Shown here: piece by piece, positions 46,939 to 59,410 of the stretch | Numbering within the stretch: position 1 is the stretch's first letter | Layout of the letters: each line of letters opens with the position of its first letter | Origin: Siphonodentalium dalli | Taxonomy: Eukaryota; Mollusca; Scaphopoda; Gadilida; Siphonodentaliidae | Direction of reading: 5' to 3' | DNA: 64,000 nucleotides | Assembly: GCA_032622095.1 (NCBI GenBank) | Contig: CP136064.1 | Location: 175,662,247 to 175,726,246, forward strand | Translations under genes and position numbers: made by a program | Notes under the pieces: model-generated | Databases searched by the model: none | The model's input: only the letters and a program-made list of their open reading frames with translations | What the model was told of the DNA's origin: nothing

Positions 46939-48314
46939 AAATGACTGCCGGCAGCCATATTTTTCATCGGAAATTGTTCAAATGCAATAGCTCCCATCTA
47001 GAGGTGATCCCATATGTGCCTGTAAATTTTCAAAACATTTCGCCAATAATTATGGGCTGCAGGGTGTGCCGATGGATTCAAAAGTGAAATACAAAATGGC
47101 AGCCTTGTTATTTAACGAAATTCAGAGAAAAAAATAGTAAGCTCCCATCTAGAGGTCACCCAAAGGATCCATATGAAGTTTGGTGACTATAAGGCTCATG
47201 TTGTTTTTGTTGAGTTGCCAACACGTTTTGTCATAAAGATTTGAGTAAAAATCAGTATTATTTTAAATGCAGGGGGAATAACTCTATATATTAAAGATAG
47301 AGTTCTTCCCCTTCCATTGAAAAAGTTTGAGTTCTGTTGCATTCTGGCATTTTTTTCTGGGTGTCACAGTGTCACAGGGGGGGGGTCTTTAAATGATTTC
47401 AGCAGTTTTCTATTTCTCTCTGGGCATCTTCTGAGACACAGATGTTTCAAATAGTGATGAATTATAGTATTTTAATCATATTTTATGGCATAGATTGTTA
47501 TTAAAACTGTATATCAAGTCACCATAAAAAAATAATCGGAGACTCGAAAATTAAGTGGGCCTTTAAATTTGAGTGATAGGTAGGCATTAAAATGTGTAAC
47601 ACTAGTATGGATTCAAACATTGAGCTTTTGTAAGAACTGTTGGTTGGTGGGGATATTTTTAGCAGGTTGAATATTGTTCACATACAGGGAACACATGCTT
47701 TAATGTTGTATGCTATTATCGGATAACCACTGCAAGTGAATGAACTCTAAATAGTCACTTATATCATCATACCACACCGGTATCACATAACAGCATTCCT
47801 GGCTCATTATAATATTGAACACAGTTGTTCTATGATCAGTGGCAAGGTGCTTTTTAATCTGATTTTGGGAGACTTTTTAATATTTATCTGTTATTTTGTA
47901 ATACTGTCAACATTGATATAACTAGTCACCTTTCTGATCAGCTGGATTCAGTTATTTCCCATATAATACATAGACAGGCTTCACATACAATGTGAGAAAA
48001 GTTTCAACATTAAGGATCTATATATAGTTTTAAAAATCCCTACCTTCTTAAATGTACCTGGATTTTTATGCCTAGTAATTCGAAACAAACAAGTATTTTG
48101 GGCCTATAATGTAATTGACAAATGACAAGTCCCAGATCACTGCATAAATTTGCAATTGAGCTATAACTTAACTGTATTGTAAGTGGGTCACACATTGACA
48201 TTTTTCCTTTTGATTTGAGATTTTATTCACATAATTTTTTTTTTATTTTATTCAATAAATAGTTAAACACATAAAAGTATGACTGATATTTGACATTTAA
48301 TTATCCTGTGATTA
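46939..48314. other. Subfamily remnant then unrecognised sequence
   Basis: 46939-47200 holds one or two units of the AGCTCCCATCTAGAGGT subfamily. 47200-48314 shows nothing recognisable apart from a G run near 47379-47387. Confidence 0.4.
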
Positions 48315-48393
48315 TATGGGAGGCCAAATTCACATTTATTAATAATTGCGCTGAAGCGCAATTCAATTGCGCTTTCAGCGCAATCCAGCTTAA

Positions 48394-48964
48394 AGGGGTA
48401 CTGTACACCATTTTCATTAAATTTCCGGTGACAACAACGATCTAATATCGATAATATACAGAAACATAAGTAATTTGAGTCGAAGATGTATTCTGTAAAC
48501 GCTCAGGTTAATAGGCTATCTTAAAATTTAATAATTTAAAAGTTAATAATTTGATATAAATTGAATTTATGACTGGAGCCATAAAATGGCGTCAATTAAA
48601 TTACGAATTTACGTAATCAAATAAAATAAATGAGGGATACTGGCTTGTTAAACCGATCGCTTAAAATATTATGATGATACGGGGAGAACACTCAAGCCAC
48701 TCACTGACTAGCGACGATACAATAACTTAAATGATTATATGGGACTACTATGCATATAATATAACTTTTATTTGTTTCATTAGGTTGAAAACTGTACACA
48801 AATTACTCGACAACGACAATTTGTATTTTTGCATTCCGGTAAATTTGTCATCCGTAACACTACTTCGTACTCAACAGACTTTCAAATAATGAAAAAATTG
48901 TTACCTTATTCTCCGACTCGGAGACTATAAAAACCAACAACAACATTTGGCGTACAGTACCCCT
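48394..48964. mobile_element. TTAA MITE family D
   Basis: TTAA at 48390-48393 and 48965-48968. The inverted ends are AGGGGTACTGTACACC and GGCGTACAGTACCCCT. Length is 571 bp. It is nested in the 4.8-kb composite element, between two GCGCAATT clusters. Confidence 0.8.
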
Positions 48965-49063
48965 TTAATTCATATCAATTGTGCTGAAGCGCAATTATTG
49001 TTACAAGCTTACACCCCTGAATAGATAGGTTATTCCATTATCATCAATTCATATGGGATATCC

Positions 49064-49215
49064 ACCAATTGCACTTCAGCGCAATTCAAATGCGCTTCAG
49101 CGCAATGCAAAATTAATTGCGCTTCAGCGCAATTCAAAATTAATTGCGCTTCAGTGCAATAAATTTTTCACATACGGTACTACCCAAGCAATTCAATTGC
49201 GCTTCAGCGCAATTA
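49064..49215. repeat. Cluster of palindromic 20-mers AATTGCGCTTCAGCGCAATT
   Basis: About five full or partial copies with variable AT spacers. Further copies flank the composite element's ends (48345-48385, 52853-52945, 53003-53075). Each is a perfect or near-perfect palindrome, so orientation is arbitrary. The open frame through it (MGYPPIALQRNSN) is an artefact of the repeat. Confidence 0.85.
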
Positions 49216-49679
49216 TTATTATTAAAGTTGGGTTGAATAGGTGCAGGGAGAAAATTAACTGGTATCGCAATTTGCTACCCAAATTTTGCAATTTGGTATG
49301 AATTTTATATGATTTCAGAACAATGCTATCTAATTATGTCATTATGAGGTTATTTGCTAATCAAAATTTCAAAAGTAATTTGCTCCCTGAATAGGTGGGT
49401 TATTCCATTATCATAAATTCATATGCGATACCAACCAATTGCACTTCAGACTGCTTCCTTGCCTCTTATCATGAGTATTATGAGTTAACTAAAGACAGTA
49501 AACAATCATGAGAGCACCCCTACCTTTTACATTAAGGGCTGAGAGGATAATATCAAATGATTTATGGACTGAGTCATTTTATATTCGTTTAAAACCACAT
49601 CTCAGAAAATTCTTTAGAAGTCTTCAGTCACATACAGAAGGAATAAAGGCAAGGAGACAAAGTTTCCCCTGCCGCACCA

Positions 49680-50480
49680 CATAATAGCGTTCCCTTCAGG
49701 GCGACTCACAAAACATTTCCTTCTGTTTTAGTCGGTGTGACTCTCGATAGCATTACCTTATGTATTAGTCGGGGTAACTTGCGACACCGGTACCTTCTGT
49801 TTTAGTCGGGGCAACTCATGATAGCATTATAATCTGTATGAATCGGGCCGACTCGTGATAGCATGCTTTCTGTATTAATCAGGAGGACTCACAATAGCAT
49901 ATTTCCTTCTGTTTTAGTCGGTGCAACTCGTGATAGCATTACATTCTCTATTAATCGTGAAGACTCGCAATAGAATTAGCTTCTGTTTTAGTTGGGGCTA
50001 ATCGTAATAGCATTATCTTCTGTTTTAGTTGGGCCGACTCGCGATAGCATTATCTTCTGTATTAGTCGGGGTGATTCACTTTTGGATTATCTTCTTTATT
50101 TGTTTGGGCTACTCTCGATAGGATTGATTAGTCAGTGTCATGGCGACTTGTAATAGCATTATGTTCTGTTTTAATCAGGGCGACTCGCGATAGCATTACC
50201 TTCTGTATTAGTCGGGGTAACTTGCGATACCGGTATATACTTTCTGTTTTAGTCAGGGTGACTCATGATACCATTAACATCTGTATGAATCGGGGCGGCT
50301 CCTGATGGCATTGCCATTGCCTTATGTATTAGTGATCAGGGCAATTCACGATAGCATTTCCTTCTGTTTTATTCTTTATGTTCTCTATAAATCGTGGAGA
50401 CTCGCAATATAGCATTACCTTCTGTATTAGTCGGGGTGACTTGCAATACCTGTACCTTCTGTTTTGTTCGGTACGAAAAT
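49680..50480 (+). repeat. Minisatellite, ~45-bp unit
   Basis: About seventeen diverged units of the form CCTTCTGTTTTAGTCGGGGC + GACTCGCGATAGCATTA, with many substitutions (TGTATTAGTCGGGGTAACTT and similar). Isolated units recur near 51225-51290, 52835 and 52900, around the 160-bp array inside the same composite element. Confidence 0.8.
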
Positions 50481-51290
50481 TGCATTGGCTAAGCACTGTA
50501 AATAATATTGACATTATTATTTCCCGACGCAAATCTGAATACGCTGGTCGTGATTCTCTTCTGTTATATTTGAACAGTTTCTATATGTGGTTGTTTGGGT
50601 AGCCTTTATTGTCGTGTTGGGCGACTTCTTTTTGCAAGAATACCGGCAAAAAGCAAAATTATTTTTCTGTGTGGGCGCTGGGTTTCCCCGGCGATAAAAA
50701 TAATATCTGGAAAAAACAGTTGTTCTAAAAACTAGCACCGGAATATGGCGGAAGGTAATAGATATTTTTCGATCGGGGTTAATGTCGTGGCATTGTCTGA
50801 AAATCTTATCAAATGAATTTTGTTGCGTAAAACTTGTGTTTATCAGCCATAGGTGTAGTATTTTTCTCCATTCCTCACAGTGGATCGTGAGACTAATAAC
50901 AGGCAGTGTCATACTTCTGCATTTTGTTTCGGTTTCTGTTGTACAATGTAGGTTTTTGAAATTCCGGTAATGTTGTCATGTCAAAATAATTGACAGATTT
51001 CTTCAGTTCTGTTCACACAAAAATTACAGAAGATAGCACTGATAATACAGACGTACCAGCAAACAAGATTTTTTCCATGTAAATCGGATGATAGACTATT
51101 ACTAGTAAGTTTGGGCAATAGCATACAGAGAAATAATATGTCAGGTGCCATTTTCAAATGTCAGGCACCACTCATCTGGTACCTGACATTTTGTCCTGCA
51201 CTCAAATAAAAATTATACATGCGATAGCATTATATTCTGTATACTTCAGGGTGACTCGCGACTTCTGTTTTAGTCGGATAGACTCACAAT

Positions 51291-52828
51291 ATGAAAGTGT
51301 CAACTTAGGTAGGGGAATAATTCAATGGTTGACAGTAAATGGAGGAATAGGAAAGGTGCTACATGTAATCGAAATGTCTAACCTGTGCCAAAGGATTTAG
51401 TCATGCAAAGAGTAAAATCCAAGATGGCTGCTGGTCAGACTAAAGGTACGACCTGTAGCCTGTGCTAAAGAATTTAGTCATCATACAAAGAGTAAAATCC
51501 AAGATGGCTGCTGACGGCCATGTTTTTTGGCCGAATGACCCCAAAATTACTCGTTCCGATCTACATGTCAATATTAACATCAATGACAAATTTCATGATG
51601 ATCAGACGACAGTACGACCCGTGGCCCGTGCTAATGGATTAAATTTTGAAATCAAAGATGGCCGCTGGTGGCCATGTTTTTCGTCCGAATGACCCAAAAT
51701 GACTCGTTCCCATATACATTCCAATTTCAACAGCCATGAAAAATTTGATGATGTTCCGACTAAAGGTACGACCTGTAGCCCGTGCTAAAGGATTTAGTCA
51801 TACAAAGAGTAAAATCCAAGATGGCTGCTGGTGGCCATGTTTTATGGCCGAATGACCCCAAAATGACTCGTTCCCATCTACATGTCAATATTGACATCCC
51901 CGACAAATTTTATGATGATCACACTAAAGGTACGACCTGTATCCTGTGCTAAAGGATTTAGTCATACAAAGAGTAAAATCCAAGATGGCTGCTGGCTGCC
52001 ATGTTTTTTGGCCGAATGACCCCAAAATCACTCGTTCCCATCTGCATGTCATTGTTAAAATCCATGATAAATTATATGATGATCAGACTAAAATTATGAC
52101 CTGTAGCCCGTGCTAATTGATTTAGTCAAACAAAGAGTAAAATCCAAGATGGCTGCTGGCAGCCATGTTTTTTGGCCGAATAACCCCAAAATAAATCGTT
52201 CCCAACTACATGTCAATATTAACATCCATGACATATTTCATGATGGATCAGACGAACAGTACGACCTGTGGCCCGTGCTAACGGATTGAATTTTGAAATC
52301 AAAGATGGCTGCTGGTGGCCATGTTTTATGGCCGAATGACCCCAAAATGACTCGTTCCCATCTACATGTCATTGTTTACATCCATGACAAATTTCATGAT
52401 GATCAGACTAAAATTATGACCTGTAGCCCGTGCTAAATGATTTAGTCATACAAAGAGTAAAATCCCAGATGACTGCTGGCGGCCATGTTTTTTGGCCAAA
52501 TGACCCCAAAATTAATCGTTCCCATCTACATATCAATATTAACATCCATGACAAATTTCATGATGATCAGACGAACAGTACGACATGTAGCCTGTGCTAA
52601 TGGATTAAATTTTGAAATCAAAGATGGCTGCTGGCAGCCATGTTTTTTGGCCGAATGACCCCAAAATGACTCGTTCCCATCTACATTCCTATTTCAACAG
52701 CCATGACAAATTTCATGATGATCAGACGAAAGGTACGAACTGTAGCCCGTTCTAAAGGAAATTGTTGACGCATCACGCACACACACACGCACACACGGAC
52801 GATGGATACCAAGCCATGGCAATAGCTA
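51291..52828 (+). repeat. 160-bp tandem array 5 (degraded leader and tail)
   Basis: A diverged leader (ATGAAAGTGTCAACTTAGG) is followed by about eight units and a tail that stops at CCATGGCAATAGCTAAAA without the terminal hairpin. It lies inside the composite element 48315-53100. Confidence 0.75.
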
Positions 52829-53114
52829 AAAAATTATCTTCTGTTTCAGTCAGGGCGACTGAAGCGCAATTATTTTTCTATTGGATTTATTCATACCGGT
52901 ACCTTCTGTTTTAGTTGGGAAAATAATTGCGCTGAAGCGCAATTATTTTTCTATTGGATTTATTCATTAATTAACTGGGGGGTTTAGCCATATATGAAAA
53001 ATTAATTGCGCTTCAGCGCAATTCAATTGCGCTTCAGCGCAATTAATTACGAATTGCGCTTCAGCTCAATTATTAATAAATGTGAATTTGGCCTCCCATA
53101 GTGATTACATAAAT

Positions 53115-54768
53115 AATGAAAGTGTCAATGACACTGTAGCTCAACTTGGAAAGGGAATAATTTAATATATTACAGTCAATGGAGCCATTAGGAATGTGGA
53201 AAGTTGAATATCTAATACAATTGTTTATAGACATGAAGAGAAAAGTCAAATCCAAGATGGCTGCTGGCGGCCTTGTTTTCGGCCGAATGACCCCAAAATG
53301 AGTCGTTCCCATCTACATGTCATCGTTAACATCCATGACAAATTTTATGACGATCAGACTAAAGGTACGACCTGTAGCCCATGCTAAAGAATTTAGTCAT
53401 ACAAAGAGTAAAATCCAAGATGGCTGCTGGCGGCCATGTTTTTTGGCCGAATGATCCCAAAATGACTCGTTCCCATCTACATGTCATTATTAACATTCAT
53501 GACAAATTTTATGATGATCAGACTAAAGGTATGACATGTAGCCCGTGCTAAAGAATTTAGTCATACAAAGAGTAAAATCCAAGATGGCTGCTGGCGGCCA
53601 TGTTTTCGGCCGATTGACCCCAAAATGAGTCGTTCCCATCTACATGTCATCGTTAACATCCATGACAAATTTTATGATGATAAGACTAAAGGTACGACCT
53701 GTAGCCCATGCTAAAGAATTTAGTCATACAAAGAGTAAAATCCAAGATGGCTGCTGGCGGCCATGTTTTTGGGCCGAATGACCCCAAAATTACTCGTTCC
53801 CATCTACATGTCAATATTATCATCCATGACAAATTTCATGATCATCAGACGAACAGTACGACCTGTGGCCCGTGCTAATGGATTAAATTTTTTAATCCAA
53901 GATGGCCGCTGGCGGCCATGTTTTTTGTCCGAATGACCCCAAAATGACTCGTTCCCATCTACATTCCAATTTCAACAACCATGACAAATTTTATGATGAT
54001 CAGACTAAAGGTACGACCTGTAGCCCATGCTAAAGGATTTAGTCATACAATGAGTAAAATCCAAGATGGCTGCTGGCAGCCATGTTTTTGGGCCGAATGA
54101 CCTCAAAATGACTCGTTCCCATCTACATGTCATTATTAACATTCATGACAAATTTCATGATGATCAGACTAAAGGTACAACCTGTAGCCCGTGCTAAAGG
54201 ATTTAGTCATACAAAGAGTAAAATCCAAGATGGCTGCTGGCGACCAGGTTTTTTTGGCCGAATGACCCCAAAATTACTCGTTCCCATCTACATGTCATTG
54301 TTAACATCCATGACACATTTTATGATGATCAGACTAAAGGTACGACCTGCAGCCCGTGCTAAAAAATTTAGTCATACAAAGAGTAAAATCGAAGATGGCT
54401 GCTGGCGGCCATGTTTTTGGGCCGAATGACCCCAAAATTACTCGTTCCCATCTACATGTCAATATTAACATCCATGACAAATTTCATGAAGATCAGACAA
54501 ACAGTACGGCCTGTAGCCCGTGCTAATGGATTGAATTTTGAAATCCAATATGGCCACTGGCGGCCATGTTTTTTTTCCGAATGACCCCAAAATTAATTAT
54601 TCTGGTCTAAATGTTGATGTCAACAGCTATGACAAATTTCATAATGATCCGACGAAAGGTACGACCTGTAGCCTGCATTGTTGACGCCTTACGTACACAC
54701 GTACACACGGACGACGGACGACAAAGCCATGGCAATAGCTCAAACTTTACAAAGTAAAGTTGAGCTAA
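53115..54768 (+). repeat. 160-bp tandem array 6
   Basis: Complete leader (AATGAAAGTGTCAATGACAC at 53115), about nine to ten units and complete hairpin tail ending GTTGAGCTAA. It starts only 14 bp after the right end of the composite element. Confidence 0.8.
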
Positions 54769-55094
54769 TAAAGGACCATCGACTGTTGGTTATTTGTAAA
54801 TTGTAAAGAATTCGGAGACAGTAAGCAACATGTCCTGTCATTGTGAAAATTTGAGAGGCACCATTCTGAAATGACCAGCTCCATCCATTTGTGCCTGTCA
54901 AAATATTATTTTGAGCCTAGCTCCCCCCCCCCCCCCCAGGATGTGGCCTGTAGGGTGTGTCAAAGGAAATTGTTGACGAACATGAACATGAATAACAAAT
55001 AAAGATAACACTATAAAGAAATAATATCAGGGATGTGACAACAGTTGAAAATATCAAAGCCCAAATGTGTTGATACTGTTGGCCACTTATAGAT
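54769..55094. other. Short spacer, no gene seen
   Basis: Contains a C16 run at about 54922-54937 and a scrap of the 160-bp subfamily (GGATGTGGCCTGTAGGGTGT). Confidence 0.45.
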
Positions 55095-56949
55095 GAGCGG
55101 TCTTGGCCCCAACGGGGCTTATTTTTCGAGTTTAATTTTTTTCTTTACACACGGAAAAAATATACATCATATGAAAGTAGAAGATGTAGGCTTCATGTTC
55201 CGCCCTGCTGTAAAATGTGAAAGTGGTGCCGTTGCCATGGAAACAGAATGTAAACAATGTAGACACAGTTTGATATTAATCCATTTCCGCAAATGGTAGA
55301 AACTAATTTAAGCCCATTCTAGGACAGGAACAGACGTTGAAGATCATTTATTGATGATTTGTCAACTATAAATATGTTCCAACGATTCCAGTATTAAATA
55401 GGATGCACATATAGGTCATACAGGTCTTTATTGCCATTTTGGGGTGAAAAATGGTGATTTTTGCAAAAAATGCGATAATTTTGGAATTGGAACATTTATT
55501 GAATACTACATTGGTTACAGTAATAATTTATGCATTAGTATGATGGCATCATACGTGTACTTAAAATTAATTTGGACAAAACTGCCGAAAAGGCCCAATA
55601 CCAAGAGAAATACCTGTTACCATGGAAACGATATTTAAAAATACAAAAAATGCCGTTATTGGAAAGAAATGAAGACCTATATCCCTTGCGACAGAATATA
55701 ACTTTTTGAAATTAGTTTTTTATGACATGCACTTTTAATCCGGACTTCTGTGTTGGGTAATTCATGCGGTTTATTCAGCTGTTGTCATGGAAACGGACCA
55801 AATTTCGCCAAATATTGATGTTTTTTCCCCATAGAGCTGACATTTAAAGCATGTAATTTTATGAAGCAAAGCGTATTATGACAACCCGTTATAGATGTCT
55901 CAAAACCTTTTTCAAAGATTACTATTTCCCAATTATCCCAGTAGTAGCTAGGATGCACATATAGGATATGAAGGTTTTATTGCCATTTTGGGGTAAAAAC
56001 TGTTAATTTTTGCAAAAAATGCGATAATTTTGGAATTGAAACATTTATTTGATACTACATTGGTTACAGTAATAATTTATACATATTATGATGGCTTCTT
56101 ACGTGTGCTTCAATATAGTTTTGATAAAACTGCAGAAAAAGCCCAATACCCTGATAAATACCTATCACCATGGAAACGATATTAAAAAATACACAAAATT
56201 TCATTATTGGAAAGAAATGAAGTTCTATAACCATTGCGACATAAATTAACTTTTTGAGTAATGAATAATGATGTTTTCCCCTATAAACTGGACATTTAAA
56301 TTGTGAATTTTATAAAGCAAAACATATTGTAACAACCTGTTATAGGTATCTCAAAATCTTCAACTCATATATATAACACAATAGGGGATAAGAGCACCCC
56401 TAAGACGACTTTCCTGCAGGTTTGCCAGACACATTTACCATTATGTGAACGCACCCTGACATGGTACTCATCAGACTCAGAGTCCACGTGTTTTTATCAT
56501 TTTATTCCCAATTTCTCAGCTGTTTCTGTGGATCTAGACGAAAATTGTCTAAATAGTGATGTGTTTTGCACAATTCTTTTTATTATTGGAAATTGTGTGA
56601 ACAATTACGGGTATGTTTAAAAACCAACACCACGTATCTGGAAAATGCCATGATAGGATTTTAAAAGATTCGCTGTCTGGGAATTATGAAACTGATTTGA
56701 AAGCAAATAGTTGATGATTATAAGCTACATCCCTAAATAGTAATTACCTGTACTTACTCAGAATAACGGCATAACAAGTTCCTGGAATATATCACATCCG
56801 AACCCCTTTGGGTCAAATGTAGACCTACATGATTAAAATGGGTCATGTAGTGTGATAATAGTGAGGATTGTTATGCAAATGCAGTGATATGGTACGCCAT
56901 AGCTGCATTATGACAAGCTCAGGCAATATATCCGGTTAATATATCAATA

Positions 56950-59410
56950 TATGTGGTTAGTTAGTCAATAGACGCAGCCTCTTTGCAATTATATTTGGCT
57001 ACTTTGTCAATATTGGAGGTTAGTTAGTCAATATATGCAGCTAATTTGTCAATATATGTGGTTAGTTAAGTCAATATATGCAGCTACTTTGCAAATATAT
57101 GCAGCTACGTTTCCAATATATGTGGTTAGTTGGTCAATACTTTGTCCATTAATTTGGTTAGTTAGTCAATATATGTAGCAAATTAGTCACTATATTCGGT
57201 TAGTTAGTCATTATATGCAGTTTCTTTGTCAATAAATGTGGTCAGTTAGTCAATATATACATCTATTTTGCCAAAATGTGCAATTGCATTGACAATATAT
57301 CCAGCTACTTTATCAATATATATATATGATTAGTTATTCATTGTTTGCAGCTGCTTAGTCAATGTATGTGGTTAGTTAGTCATTATATGCAACTACTTAG
57401 TCAATACATGCGGTTATTTAGTCATTATATGCAGCTACTTAGTCAATATATATGGTCAGTTAGTCATTATATGCAACTACTTAGTCAATATATGCGGTTA
57501 TTTAGTCATTATATGCAGCTACTTAGTCATTACATGTAACTACTTAGTCAATATATGCGGTCAGTTAGTCATTATATGTAACCACTTAGTCAATATATGC
57601 GGTTAGTCAGTCATTATATGCAGCTACTTAGTCAATATATATGGTCAGTTAGTCATTATATGCAGCTAATTAGTCAATATATGCGATCAGTTAGTCATTA
57701 TATGCAGCTACTTAGTCAATATATGCGGTTAGTTAGTCGTTATATGCATCTACATTGTCAATATATGCGGTAATTAGTCATTATATGCAGCTACTTAGTC
57801 AATATATGCAGTCAGTTAGTCATTATATGCAAACAATTAGTCAATATTTGGTCAGTTAGTCATTATATGCAGCTACTTGGTAAATATATGCGGTGAGTTA
57901 GTCATTATATGCAACTACTTAGTCAATATATGCGGTCAGTTAGTCATATGCAGCTAATTAGTCAATATATACGATCCGTTAGTCATTATATGCAGCTACT
58001 TAGTCAATATATGCGGTTATTTAGTCATTATATGCAGCTACTTAGTCATTACATGTAACTACTTAGTCAATATATGCGGTTAGTTAGTCATTATATGCAG
58101 CTACTTAGTCAATATATGCGGTCAGTTAGTCATTATATGTAACCACTTAGTCAATATATGCGGTCAGTTAGTCATATGCAGCTAATTAGTCAATATATAG
58201 GATCCGTTAGTCATTATATGCAGCTACTTAGTCAATATATGCGGTTATTTAGTCATTATATGCAGCTACTTAGTCATTACATGTAACTACTTAGTCAATA
58301 TATGCGGTCAGTTAGTCATTATATGTAACCACTTAGTCAATATATGCAGTTAGTCAGTCATTATATGCAGCTACTTAGTCAATATATATGGTCAGTTAGT
58401 CATTATATGCACCTAATTAGTCAATATATGCGATCAGTTAGTCATTATATGCAGCTACTTAGTCAATATATGCGGTTAGTTAGTCGTTATATGCATCTAC
58501 ATTGTCAATATATGCGGTAATTAGTCATTATATGCAGCTACTTAGTCAATATATGCAGTCAGTTAGTCATTATATGCAAACAATTAGTCAATATTTGGTC
58601 AGTTAGTCATTATATGCAGCTACTTGGTAAATATATGCGGTCAGTTAGTCATTATATGTAACCACTTAGTCAATATATGCGGTCAGTTAGTCATATGCAG
58701 CTAATTAGTCAATATATACGATCCGTTAGTCATTATATGCAGCTACTTAGTCAATATATGCGGTTAGTTAGTCATTATATGCAACTACTTAGTCAATATT
58801 TGTGGTCAGTTAGTCATTATATTAATCTACTTAGTCAGTATATGCGGTCAGTTAGTCATTATATGCAAACAATTAGTCAATATTTGGTCAGTTAGTCATT
58901 ATATGCAGATACTTGGTAAATATATGCGGTGAGTTAGTCATTATATGCAACTACTTAGTCAATATATGTGGTCAGTTAGTCATTATATGCAGCTACTTAG
59001 TCAATATATGTGGATAGTTAGTCACACTATATGCAGCTACTTAGTCAATATAAGCAGTTAGTTAGTCATTATGTGTAGATACTTAGTCAACATGTGTGGT
59101 TAGTTAGTCATTATATGCAGTTACTCAGTCAATATAAGCAGTTAGTTAGTCATTATAGTCAGTTACTTAGTCAAGATAAGCAGTTAGTTAGTCATTATAT
59201 GCAGCTACTTAGTCAATATATGCGGTTAGTTAGTCATTATATGCAGTTCCTTTGTCAATATATGTGTTAGTCAGTCATTATATGCAACTACTTAGTCAAT
59301 ATATGTGATCAGTTAGTCATTATATTTTGCTACTTAGTCAATATATGCGGTTGGATAGTCATTATATGCAGCTACTTTGTCAATATATGTGGTCAGTTTG
59401 TCATTATATG
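56950..59410 (+). repeat. 21/42-bp satellite, left block
   Basis: The 42-bp unit is made of two related 21-mers, AGTCAATATATGCGGTTAGT(T) and AGTCATTATATGCAGCTACT(T). Higher-order structure is visible: about 57724-57950 reappears at 58466-58690, offset about 742 bp, including the rare variants CGTTATATGCATCTACATTG and CAAACAATTAGTCAATATTTGG. The long open frames here exist only because 21 is a multiple of three. Confidence 0.9.

Larger units (their letters stand above)
48315..53100. mobile_element. 4.8-kb composite element with inverted ends and 7-bp target duplication
   Basis: The left terminus TATGGGAGGCCAAATTCACA (then TTTATTAATAATTG.GCTGAAGCGCAATT) is mirrored at 53045-53100. GTGATTA directly flanks both ends (48308-48314 and 53101-53107). 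Inside, in order, are GCGCAATT palindrome clusters, a TTAA MITE (48394-48964), a ~45-bp minisatellite (about 49680-50480), a small CpG-rich stretch near 50500-50770 and a 160-bp array (51291-52828). No transposase frame is seen. Solo ends of the family lie at about 26875 and 62882. Confidence 0.78.

Noticed and set aside
49053-49301. Frame with repeated IALQRNSK
   Set aside because: Translation of the GCGCAATT palindrome cluster.
49680-50480. Regularly spaced repeats that could suggest a CRISPR array
   Set aside because: Units are contiguous and diverged, without unique spacers, in an animal genome.
50517-50912. 131-codon minus-strand frame
   Set aside because: No motif, spans a minisatellite edge and a CpG stretch; considered as a ZNFX1 5' exon but no homology or phase link.
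57345-58895. Frames with heptad MQLLSQYMRLVSHY repeats
   Set aside because: The 21-bp satellite unit is a multiple of three, so one frame stays open by arithmetic; not a coiled-coil gene.
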